In this document: in pieces, positions 26,272 to 33,775 of the stretch
How positions within the stretch are numbered: the stretch's first letter is position 1
Layout: each line of letters begins with the position of its first letter
From: DATEMU01 sp964414585
GTDB lineage: Bacteria; Planctomycetota; Phycisphaerae; UBA1845; UTPLA1
Direction: 5' to 3'
DNA: 64,000 nt
Assembly: GCA_964414585.1 (NCBI GenBank)
Contig: CAYPXR010000069.1
Span: 23,021 to 87,020, forward strand
Notes under the pieces: generated by a model
Seen by the model: only the letters and a program-made list of their open reading frames with translations
What the model was told of the DNA's origin: nothing
The model's database searches: none
Program-made: the position numbers and the translations under genes

Positions 26272-27953
26272 CCAACGAACAGACAGCAACGACCGCTCCT
26301 TTGTGCAAGTCCGCGGGCGACTGCCGGATGGACGTCATTTGCTTCGCGATCATCGCCCTCGCCGTCGCCATCGTCGGAGGCCCCGGCATCGGCAGCGGCG
26401 GCCTCGGATGGTCCGACGCCCCCAACCACGTCTTCGACGGCATCTTCCTTCTGGAATTTTTCAAACAGTGGCCGATCGATCACGTCCGCCAGTGGGCCGA
26501 ACAGTTCTATCTCCGATTCCCCGCGATCGGCATCATCGTCTATTACCCGCCCGGCTTCGCGGCGGTCGAAGCCCTACTCTTTGCCATGCTCGGCGTCAAC
26601 ATTCTCACCGCGCGTCTTACCGTTCTGCTCTTCGGCGTCGGCGCGGGCTGGCTCATGTATGTCCTCGGCCGCCGATGGTTTGACCGCCCCAGCGGGCTCT
26701 TTGCCGCGCTGCTGCTCATCACGTGCCCGCACGGCTTCCTCTGGCTCAATGACGTCATGCTCGAATGGCCCGCGACCTTCTGGATACTTCTCTCCGCCTA
26801 TTTCTACCAGCGCGACCGCGACGAGCCGAAGGCGCGTTGGTCGCTGCTCTTCTTCGCGTCGATCGTCATGGCCTTCATGACCAAGCAGACCGCCGGCTTC
26901 ATCCTCCCCGTGCTCATGCTGCACGCGCTGTTCACCGCCGATCGGCGATACTGGTCGCGGGCATCGCTCTGGGTCGGTCTCATCGCCAACGCCGCGATCA
27001 CCGGCGGCTATATCCTGATCACGCAGAAGAAATTCGCCGCGCTGCCGGCGATGCTCCTGCAACCGGCGATCGATCCGATCTTCTATCCGAAGCACCTGCC
27101 GGAGATCGTCGGCTGGCCGCTGCTGCCGATTGTCGTGCTGGGGTTACTCACGTTCATCTGCTCACCGGATCGCGGCGTTCGCGCCATGCTGCTCCTGTGG
27201 TTCTTCACCTGGGCGGTCTTCTCCAGCTTCATCGCCGCGAAGGAGCCGCGTTATTTCTTCTTTGCCCTGCCGCCGCTGGCCTTCGCCGCGACGCGATTCA
27301 TGATTCGCCGCGCCCCGATCGGTTTGCGCGAAAAAGCGATGCCGCTCTCCCTGAAATCCCCGCGGATCCTTTTGTTGACGCTCCTCGTCTTCGTTCAAAC
27401 GGCGCTGGGCATCATAAGTTCGACTGGTCGTCTGCCCGATTACTCCGGCCCCGTCGCCGATCTCGCCTCATGGCCCGAGGCCGATGTCGTATTGGTCGAC
27501 GGCGTGCGCGATGTTCAATTCGTCTTCGACGTTTACCAAAATCCCGCCGCCCGCGACAAGATCGTCCCGCTTCGTGCCAGCAAGCTGCTCTATTCCCGCG
27601 CCGCCCGGGAGAAATTCGGCTATCAACAATTCGTCCACAATAATTCCGATATCGTCAACATGCTCGACCGTTACGGCATCCGCTACGTCATCATCGAATC
27701 GGACTACCCGCGCACGCCCTATCAGGACGCCGACCCGCCACCGCGCAAGATGCTCCGGGAACTTCTCTCCACGGATTCCCGCTTCGCGCTGGTCAAATCC
27801 TGGCCACTGCGTTGCAGCGATCCCATCTGGGACGGGATCGAGCTGCGGCTTTATGCCTATCCGACCTGCCCGGAACGAAAATCCGACACGATCAGGCTCT
27901 CGATTCCGGCCATGAACAAAGAGGTGGAGTTAACGCTGCCGGGCAAGCATTGA
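26268..27953 (+). CDS. GT-C family membrane glycosyltransferase (ArnT/PMT-like)
   Basis: A 561-residue polytopic protein. A first membrane helix (VICFAIIALAVAIVGGPGIG) leads to the acidic loop GWSDAPNHVFDG, where GT-C enzymes carry their catalytic Asp. About ten further hydrophobic segments follow, then a soluble C-terminal domain from about residue 400. The family uses polyprenyl-phosphate sugars and acts outside the membrane. The ATG overlaps the asnB stop (ATGA), so the frame's longer upstream extension is not used. The gene ends the polysaccharide operon; a weak hairpin with T-run follows at about 28095-28120. Confidence 0.82.
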   Translation: MTNEQTATTAPLCKSAGDCRMDVICFAIIALAVAIVGGPGIGSGGLGWSDAPNHVFDGIFLLEFFKQWPIDHVRQWAEQFYLRFPAIGIIVYYPPGFAAVEALLFAMLGVNILTARLTVLLFGVGAGWLMYVLGRRWFDRPSGLFAALLLITCPHGFLWLNDVMLEWPATFWILLSAYFYQRDRDEPKARWSLLFFASIVMAFMTKQTAGFILPVLMLHALFTADRRYWSRASLWVGLIANAAITGGYILITQKKFAALPAMLLQPAIDPIFYPKHLPEIVGWPLLPIVVLGLLTFICSPDRGVRAMLLLWFFTWAVFSSFIAAKEPRYFFFALPPLAFAATRFMIRRAPIGLREKAMPLSLKSPRILLLTLLVFVQTALGIISSTGRLPDYSGPVADLASWPEADVVLVDGVRDVQFVFDVYQNPAARDKIVPLRASKLLYSRAAREKFGYQQFVHNNSDIVNMLDRYGIRYVIIESDYPRTPYQDADPPPRKMLRELLSTDSRFALVKSWPLRCSDPIWDGIELRLYAYPTCPERKSDTIRLSIPAMNKEVELTLPGKH

Positions 27954-28493
27954 CGGCTTGTACGGTCTCGAGGCTACTTTTCGCTTATCGAAACATTTTC
28001 ATGCGCAATTGCCCGCAAACGAGCGCAATGCCGGCGGGCCTCAATCGCGTCACTTGGGTATGCCCCCGGGGGGGAGGGCGAAACAAGGTGAAACAAGCCG
28101 AAAAAAGGGCTTCATTTTTTACTTTCGAGGGCGATCGCCGCGCTTCAAAGCACCGGCGCGGGGACGCTCCGCAGCCGGCCTTCGCGTGGGGCTGACCTAG
28201 TGAAACTAACCCAAACCTAACATAGTATGGTGGTTTGAAAAAGTCAAGTCGTGCCGGGTCTTTGTAAAAGCAATTTATGATGATCGCATGCTTAACTCAT
28301 TGCCGTTCGCCACCGACACTTTTTTCGTGCGATATTCGCTGGGACCGGAAACCACAAGGGAGGCTCGCCTCCGGCGAATCGCGCTTGCATTTGGACGGTG
28401 GTGACGCATGTCGACCCGCCGAACCGGGTGGCAAAAGCGGAGCGGCTGAAGACCGGGCGAGGATGCGGCGATGGGCGGGAGCAAAGAAGGGCG

Positions 28494-28510
28494 CAACCCC
28501 GGCGGGGTTG
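28494..28510. repeat. Short perfect hairpin
   Basis: Arms CAACCCC and GGGGTTG around GGC, part of the repeat cluster before dapL. Confidence 0.7.
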
Positions 28511-28533
28511 GGCGGCGCTCGCGCGTTTGTGTT

Positions 28534-28563
28534 CCCAGGGTATCCGCCTGCGGTAACCCTGGG
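28534..28563. repeat. REP-like hairpin
   Basis: Arms CCCAGGGT and ACCCTGGG around a 14-nt loop. The CCCAGGG...CCCTGGGCTAAAGGC form is familiar from interspersed hairpins of planctomycete genomes. Confidence 0.7.
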
Positions 28564-28621
28564 CTAAAGGCGGAACGCCGTTGGCGTAGAGAGTCGTGCG
28601 GCGGGTCCCGCCCCACCTCGC

Positions 28622-28676
28622 CACGGCGGAGTCCTTCGGACACGGCGAGTCTTCGACACGGCGGATCTTCGACACG
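28622..28676 (+). repeat. Tandem 16-19-mer array
   Basis: Three consecutive variants (28622-28640, 28641-28656, 28657-28672) of the word CACGGCGGATCTTCGA, plus a partial fourth. The third unit is identical to 63246-63261, inside another repeat. Confidence 0.75.
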
Positions 28677-28739
28677 CACCAGCGGCTTTGCCTTTACGCT
28701 GCTTCGCAATATGTGTGAGTCCCCTGATGTCGAGAAGCC

Positions 28740-28789
28740 CCTCGCGTTTGAAGGCTACGCGAGGCGCTCCCTTACGGTCGCGGCTCTGA
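28740..28789 (-). repeat. Dispersed palindromic repeat, copy B (one arm plus hairpin)
   Basis: On the minus strand the 26-nt arm (28789-28764) starts TCAGAGCCGCGACCGTAAGG and runs into a hairpin with arms CCTCGCG and CGCGAGG at 28740-28764. Copy C has the same arm-plus-hairpin order. Confidence 0.8.
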
Positions 28790-28829
28790 TAGGCGTTGAC
28801 GGCGCGGCGGCGTTTCTTACCATTCCTTC

Positions 28830-30002
28830 ATGGCCTTTGAACGCGCAACCCGGCTGGACCAGCTTCCGCCGTACCTCTTCATCGAGATCGACCGCAAGAA
28901 GCGCGCGGCGATCGCGGCGGGTAAGGACGTGATCGACTTCGGCGTGGGCGATCCTGATCGGCCGACGCCGAAATTCATCATCGATCGGATGGCGACGGCG
29001 ATTTACGAGCCGAAGAACCATCGCTATGCCTTCGACACCGGCGTGCCGGAATACAAGGAGGTCGCGGCGGCGTGGATGCAAAAGCGATTCGGCGTCCGCG
29101 TCGATTCCAAAAGCGAAGTGCTCGCGCTCATCGGCAGCAAGGAAGGGCTCGGCCATCTGCCGCTCGCGGTCATCAACCCCGGCGACGTCGGGCTCATCCC
29201 CACGCCCGGCTATCCGGTTTACAACGCGGCGACGATCTTCGCCGGCGGCGTGCCGCACACCATGCCGCTGACCGAGGAGCGCGGGTTTCTGCCGAATCTC
29301 GAGGAAATTCCGGCCGACGTGCTCGATCGCACGGCGCTGATGTTCCTGAACTATCCGAACAACCCGACCGGCGCGGTCGCCTCGCCCGCGTTTTATGAGA
29401 AGTGCGTCGCGCTGGCGAAGAAGCACGATTTCATCATCTGCTCCGACGCGCCCTACTGCGAGATGTACTTCGACGACGCCGACCGGCCGCATTCGATCCT
29501 TGAAATCCCCGGCGCGAAGGAGTGCTGCATCGAGATGCACTCGCTTTCCAAGACGTTCAACATGACCGGCTGGCGGATCGCCTTCGCCGCGGGCCACGCC
29601 GACGTGCTCGCCGCGCTCGCCAAGGTCAAGGGCAACATGGACTCCAGCGCCTTCGGCGCGATCCAGCAGACCGCCGCCGATGCGCTGGACCACATCGACC
29701 GGCCGGAGGTCGCCGCGATCCGCGCGCTCTACAAGGAACGCCGCGACGCGCTCGTGCCATGCCTGCAAAGGTCGGGCTTCAAGGTCTCGCCGCCGCCGGC
29801 CACGTTTTACGTCTGGACGCGCTGCCCCGCCGGGTACGACTCCATGCGCTGCGCGGCGAAGCTGCTCGACGAGGCCGCCATCGTCGCCATCCCCGGCCTG
29901 GGCTTTGGCAAGAGCGGCGAAGGCTACGTGCGCTTTGCGCTGACCGTCGAGCGCGAGCGAATCATTGAGGCGGGCCGTCGACTGGCGGGCCTTTCCTGGT
30001 GA
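28830..30002 (+). CDS. dapL: LL-diaminopimelate aminotransferase-type enzyme
   Basis: A 390-residue fold-type I PLP aminotransferase. DFGVGDPDRPTP near the N-terminus is characteristic of the DapL branch. NYPNNPTGAV, SDAPYCEMYF and the PLP-lysine motif SLSKTFNMTGWR follow, and the C-terminal substrate Arg lies in GYVRFALT. DapL converts tetrahydrodipicolinate to LL-diaminopimelate in one step for lysine and peptidoglycan, and this route is known in Planctomycetes. Other class I aminotransferases are possible. It is translationally coupled to folK by a GTGA overlap. Confidence 0.82.
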   Translation: MAFERATRLDQLPPYLFIEIDRKKRAAIAAGKDVIDFGVGDPDRPTPKFIIDRMATAIYEPKNHRYAFDTGVPEYKEVAAAWMQKRFGVRVDSKSEVLALIGSKEGLGHLPLAVINPGDVGLIPTPGYPVYNAATIFAGGVPHTMPLTEERGFLPNLEEIPADVLDRTALMFLNYPNNPTGAVASPAFYEKCVALAKKHDFIICSDAPYCEMYFDDADRPHSILEIPGAKECCIEMHSLSKTFNMTGWRIAFAAGHADVLAALAKVKGNMDSSAFGAIQQTAADALDHIDRPEVAAIRALYKERRDALVPCLQRSGFKVSPPPATFYVWTRCPAGYDSMRCAAKLLDEAAIVAIPGLGFGKSGEGYVRFALTVERERIIEAGRRLAGLSW

Positions 30003-30484
30003 GTTCAAAACCGAAACAACACGACGCCTACATCGGCCTTGGCTCCAATCTCGGCCTGCGCGAGAAAAACATCGCCACGGCGTTGAACGCGCTCCAGACG
30101 ACGAAAGAGATCGATGTCGTCAAAGTTTCCGGTCTCTACGAGAACAAGGCTGTCGGCGGACCGCCGGATCAGCCCGACTTCATCAACGCCGCCGCGCACG
30201 TACGCACGACGCTCTCCCCCGAACGGTTGCTGGCGGTCTGCCTGAACGTCGAATCGTCGCTCGGCCGCAAGCGAGATATTCCCTGGGGGCCGCGCACCAT
30301 CGACCTCGATATCCTTTTCTACGACGACGAAATCCTCTCAACGTCGGAATTGACAATTCCCCATCCGCTCCTGCACGAACGCCGCTTCGTACTCGAACCC
30401 CTTGCCGAGATCGCTCCGGAATTGATCCATCCGGCCATGGAAGAGACGGTCACCCAGCTTCTTAAGGCGTTGCCGACGGAATAA
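29999..30484 (+). CDS. folK: 6-hydroxymethyl-7,8-dihydropterin pyrophosphokinase
   Basis: A 161-residue HPPK of the folate pathway, which transfers pyrophosphate from ATP to the pterin. It shows YIGLGSNLGLREKNI at the N-terminus, the LLAVCLNVESSLGR segment, and the signature WGPRTIDLDILFYDD, with the two metal-binding Asp residues in DLD, followed by IPHPLLHERRFVL. The GTG start overlaps the dapL stop (GTGA), a coupling that fixes the start. The length is normal for the family. Confidence 0.95.
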   Translation: MSSKPKQHDAYIGLGSNLGLREKNIATALNALQTTKEIDVVKVSGLYENKAVGGPPDQPDFINAAAHVRTTLSPERLLAVCLNVESSLGRKRDIPWGPRTIDLDILFYDDEILSTSELTIPHPLLHERRFVLEPLAEIAPELIHPAMEETVTQLLKALPTE

Positions 30485-30529
30485 CTTCGCCATTTCCGCC
30501 CGCTTGCGATCTGTGCCACAATATCGCCC

Positions 30530-31522
30530 ATGGCATCGGTCGCGCAACAAGCCCCCGACCTTTCCGTGCAGATCGGCAAGGTCACGCTCAAAAACCCCGT
30601 GCTGACGGCGTCGGGGACCTGCGGCTATGGGAAGGAATATGCACCGTTTGTGGACCTCTCGCGCCTCGGCGGCTTCACCACCAAGAGCGTCACCGTCCAG
30701 CCGCGACCGGGCAACGCCCCGCAGCGAATTGTTGAGACGCCGGGCGGAATGCTCAATGCCATCGGCCTCGCCAATGTCGGCCTTGACGAATTCATGGCAA
30801 CGAAGATCCCGCAGATCGCCGAATTGGGCACCGCCGTCTTCGTCAACGTCGCCGGGCACAGCATCGACGACTACGTCACGGTGTGCAGCCGCGTCGATGA
30901 ATCACCGGCGATCGCCGGCGTCGAACTGAACGTCTCCTGCCCGAACGTCGCCGACGGATTGATGTTCGGTACGGATGCGAAGTCCCTGCGAGAACTCGTC
31001 GCCGCGGTGCGGCCGGTCGTGAAACGCGGGACATTGATTGTGAAGCTCTCGCCGAACGTCACGGACATCAGCGCGACGGCGCGGGCCGCGATCGAAGGCG
31101 GCGCGGATGCGCTCTCGCTGGTCAATACGTTCCTCGGCATGGTCATCGACATCGAATCGCAGCGACCGGTGCTGGCCAACGGCACGGGCGGTCTTTCCGG
31201 CCCGGCGATCCGGCCGATGGCGGTGCATCTGGTCAACAAGGTTTACCGCGAGGTCGCGCGCGACGCGAAGGCGCCGATCATCGGCATTGGCGGCATCAGC
31301 CGCTGGCAGGACGCGGTCGAGTTCATCCTCGCCGGAGCGACCGCCGTCAGCGTGGGCACGGCGCTCTACGTCGACCCGACGACGCCGCTGAAGATCGTCG
31401 ATGGTCTCGCGGAGTATCTGACTCGTCGAGGATTGAAGTCCGTACGAGAACTCGTGGGCGCACTAAAGTATGAACCGGGCGTCAAGCCGGATCAGAAGCG
31501 CGAGGCCGGCGGCGAAGGGTAA
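30530..31522 (+). CDS. pyrD: Dihydroorotate dehydrogenase, class 1 (catalytic subunit, 1B-like)
   Basis: A 330-residue FMN enzyme of pyrimidine synthesis that oxidises dihydroorotate to orotate. Family features: VLTASGTCGYG, TTKSVTVQPRPGN, the ELNVSCPNV loop with the class 1 catalytic Cys, VKLSPNVTDI, LVNTF, and the FMN-phosphate site GIGGISRWQDAVEF with GATAVSVGTAL. The class 1B type would need the PyrK electron-transfer subunit, which is not adjacent here. The ATG lies 45 nt after folK, and panC follows after 11 nt. Confidence 0.93.
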   Translation: MASVAQQAPDLSVQIGKVTLKNPVLTASGTCGYGKEYAPFVDLSRLGGFTTKSVTVQPRPGNAPQRIVETPGGMLNAIGLANVGLDEFMATKIPQIAELGTAVFVNVAGHSIDDYVTVCSRVDESPAIAGVELNVSCPNVADGLMFGTDAKSLRELVAAVRPVVKRGTLIVKLSPNVTDISATARAAIEGGADALSLVNTFLGMVIDIESQRPVLANGTGGLSGPAIRPMAVHLVNKVYREVARDAKAPIIGIGGISRWQDAVEFILAGATAVSVGTALYVDPTTPLKIVDGLAEYLTRRGLKSVRELVGALKYEPGVKPDQKREAGGEG

Positions 31523-31533
31523 AGCGAGCGATC

Positions 31534-32406
31534 ATGAATGACGGTCCCACCATCGTGACGACGGCACAACTTGTTCGACAAACCGTCAGTGCCGCGCGCG
31601 GAAAAGGCCGGACGATCGGTTTCGTCCCGACGATGGGCGCGCTTCACGCCGGGCACATCAGCCTGATCGACGCGGCGAAAAAAAACGATGACTACGTCAT
31701 CGTCAGCATCTTCGTCAATCCGACGCAGTTCGGACCCAACGAAGACTTCTCCGCCTATCCGCGCACGATGGAGACGGATCGAGAAATCTGCCACAAGGCG
31801 GGCGTCGATCTGATCTTCGCGCCGGAACAATCGGAAATTTATCCGCCGGGCGATGAGACGCGGGTGCAACCGGGATCCTTGGCGGACAGACTTTGCGGAC
31901 CGTTTCGACCGGGCCACTTTGAAGGCGTGTGCACCGTCGTCGCCAAGCTCTTCAACATCGTCCAGCCCGACGTCGCCTACTTCGGACAGAAAGATGCACA
32001 GCAGGCCGCCATCATCCGCCGCATGACGACCGACCTGCGGATGCCGGTGCGGATCGAGGTGTGTCCGCTCATCCGCGACACGGACGGTCTCGCCCTGTCC
32101 AGCCGCAACGTCCGCCTGAAAGCCAATGAACGGGAACAAGCCCTGAGTCTCTATCGCGCGCTCTGCATGGGCCGGGAGCTATTGAAAAAAGGCGAGCCGT
32201 CGATGGGTCGGATCATCGCCGCGATGCGGGCGGAGATCGGAAAATATCCCGAAATCCGGGTCGATTACCTCAGCATCGTCGAACCCGAGACGCTGGCCGA
32301 CGCAAAGAGTCCACAAGGGCCGCTGATGCTCGCCGGGGCGGTGCGGATCGGCGATGTTCGGCTCATCGACAACGTCCTCGTGGATTTACCCGCCAACCGA
32401 GGATAG
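31534..32406 (+). CDS. panC: Pantothenate synthetase
   Basis: A 290-residue cytoplasmic ligase that joins pantoate and beta-alanine with ATP for coenzyme A synthesis. Motifs: GFVPTMGALHAGHISLIDAA with the HxGH nucleotide site, VSIFVNPTQFGPNEDF, FGQKDAQQAAIIRRM, and TDGLALSSRNVRL, the equivalent of the KMSKS loop. The length fits the family (about 280). It is part of the dapL-folK-pyrD-panC row. A heptamer array lies between its stop and lgt. Confidence 0.96.
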   Translation: MNDGPTIVTTAQLVRQTVSAARGKGRTIGFVPTMGALHAGHISLIDAAKKNDDYVIVSIFVNPTQFGPNEDFSAYPRTMETDREICHKAGVDLIFAPEQSEIYPPGDETRVQPGSLADRLCGPFRPGHFEGVCTVVAKLFNIVQPDVAYFGQKDAQQAAIIRRMTTDLRMPVRIEVCPLIRDTDGLALSSRNVRLKANEREQALSLYRALCMGRELLKKGEPSMGRIIAAMRAEIGKYPEIRVDYLSIVEPETLADAKSPQGPLMLAGAVRIGDVRLIDNVLVDLPANRG

Positions 32407-32436
32407 GATCATGTCGATGGCCTTCCCGGTTTGTTT

Positions 32437-32464
32437 TTCGCTATTCGCTATTTATCATTCGTAA
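32437..32464 (+). repeat. Heptamer array directly upstream of lgt
   Basis: Four consecutive 7-mers: TTCGCTA, TTCGCTA, TTTATCA, TTCGTAA. The same words in the same 7-nt rhythm occur between thrS and infC (44327-44408). The design (two identical units, a divergent third, then a fourth) is like the ends of the four-helix-bundle cassette. It sits 5 nt before the lgt start codon and leaves that gene without a visible Shine-Dalgarno sequence. Confidence 0.75.
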
Positions 32465-32469
32465 TTCCT

Positions 32470-33738
32470 ATGTACCCCACGCTGTTCAAGATTCCCTTCC
32501 TTCCCGACTGGCTGGCCGACGTCAAAAGCTACGGCGTCATGATGATGATCGCCTTTCTCTCGGGCATCTGGCTGGCCTGCCGCCGCGCCGACCGCAGCCG
32601 GGCGAATGCTGACGTCGTTCTCAATATCGGTTTCCTGGCTTTGATCTTTGGCGTCGTCGGGGCGCGGGCGATGTTTGTCCTGCACTATTGGGATACGCGA
32701 TTTGCCAACCAGCCGAGCCCGCTCGGGGCGGTGTTCGACATTCGCGCCGGCGGTCTGGAGTTCTGGGGCGGGCCGCTGCTCGCAATACCGGTGATTGCCA
32801 TTTATCTGCGTTACATCGCCAAGGTCTCGGCGCGATGGTATCTCGACATCACGGTGCCGTCGCTGGCGTGGGGGCTGGCGATCACCCGAATCGGCTGCTT
32901 CCTGAACGGTTGCTGCTGGGGTTCGACCTGCATCGACGAACACGACCCGGCATGGAACAAGGCGGCACTGCCCTGGGCCGTGCATTTTCCCTACGGCAGC
33001 CCGGCCATGGCCCAGCAGTATCAATTCGGCCAGCTCACTTTGCCGAAGGAATTGATCCTCACGGTCGGCTCGGGCGAAAGTTTCCCCCTTTCGCCTGAAT
33101 ACATCGACGCCGCGGTCAAGGACGAAGGACGCACGACGGCCCGCCTGCAATCGGACCATCAGGCGGCCGTCAAGGAACTCGGCCGTCTGCAAAACGCCCA
33201 TGGCGATGAAAGCGCCATCACCGCCGCGAAGAAACAGGAAGAATCGGCGCGGCAGGCGCTGATTCGCTACGAACACAGCTCACCGATCGGCGTGGTGGAG
33301 GCGCACGCACGAAAATACGGGCTGAGTGTCAGCGAATTGTCGCAGCTTGCGCACGCTTACCGCTCCAAGCCGGTCCATCCGACCCAGCTCTACGAAATGA
33401 TCAGCGGCCTGCTTATCTCCTGGCTGTTGAACGAAATGTTTTACTATCGCAGGCGCCACGGCATCCTGCTCGGCTGGTTCCTGATTCTTTATTCGATCTC
33501 GCGCCTCCTGTTGGAGGCCATCCGTCAAGACAACCCGCTCGACGTCGGGGGCCTGACCATCTCGCAGGCGATCAGCCTCGGCTGTTTCACCGCCGGCGTG
33601 CTGTGGCTCTGGTTCGTCTACACCCGGTTGCCGATGGTGAGCCCGCGCGTCGCGCCTTTTTACCCTCCGGAAGATATCGACGAGCCGCTCGCCGCCGCAT
33701 CGTCGCGGTCCGAAGCACCCATCGCGCGAAAACGATGA
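32470..33738 (+). CDS. lgt: Prolipoprotein diacylglyceryl transferase with a large charged insertion
   Basis: A 422-residue inner-membrane enzyme that moves diacylglycerol from phosphatidylglycerol to the lipobox Cys of prolipoproteins; several such lipoproteins occur in this window. Matching features: SYGVMMMIAFLSGIWLA, the GARAMFVLHYW segment, TRIGCFLNGCCWG with the essential Arg, HPTQLYEMISG, and SRLLLEAIRQDNP. Two oddities stand out. The HGGL-type motif reads FWGGP, with Trp in the His position. About 100 extra charged, coiled-coil-like residues (around LQSDHQAAVKELGRLQNAHG) lie between the NGCCWG and HPTQLYE motifs. The ATG at 32470 is the homologous start. Confidence 0.9.
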   Translation: MYPTLFKIPFLPDWLADVKSYGVMMMIAFLSGIWLACRRADRSRANADVVLNIGFLALIFGVVGARAMFVLHYWDTRFANQPSPLGAVFDIRAGGLEFWGGPLLAIPVIAIYLRYIAKVSARWYLDITVPSLAWGLAITRIGCFLNGCCWGSTCIDEHDPAWNKAALPWAVHFPYGSPAMAQQYQFGQLTLPKELILTVGSGESFPLSPEYIDAAVKDEGRTTARLQSDHQAAVKELGRLQNAHGDESAITAAKKQEESARQALIRYEHSSPIGVVEAHARKYGLSVSELSQLAHAYRSKPVHPTQLYEMISGLLISWLLNEMFYYRRRHGILLGWFLILYSISRLLLEAIRQDNPLDVGGLTISQAISLGCFTAGVLWLWFVYTRLPMVSPRVAPFYPPEDIDEPLAAASSRSEAPIARKR

Positions 33739-33775
33739 CGGCGGGGCCGATTGTCGCAGCGAAACCCGTACTTTC

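Larger units (their letters stand above)
27954..28829. other. Gene-free region with a cluster of palindromic repeats
   Basis: No credible gene is seen in 876 bp. Frames of up to about 150 codons exist, but they are made of repeat sequence and lack ribosome sites or homology. The first half holds a weak terminator-like hairpin (AAGCC, loop, GGCTT, then a T-run at 28095-28120) and an AT-richer part near 28200-28290. The second half (28490-28790) is a cluster of hairpins, tandem 16-mers and one arm of the dispersed palindromic family. The promoter of dapL must lie at its end. Confidence 0.6.

Noticed and set aside
28622..28676. Possible CRISPR array
   Set aside because: The units are directly adjacent 16-19-mers without spacers, and no cas gene is present in the window.
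28275..28709. Minus-strand frames of 127-144 codons before dapL
   Set aside because: They consist of hairpin and tandem-repeat sequence and resemble the spurious proteins often predicted from planctomycete repeats.
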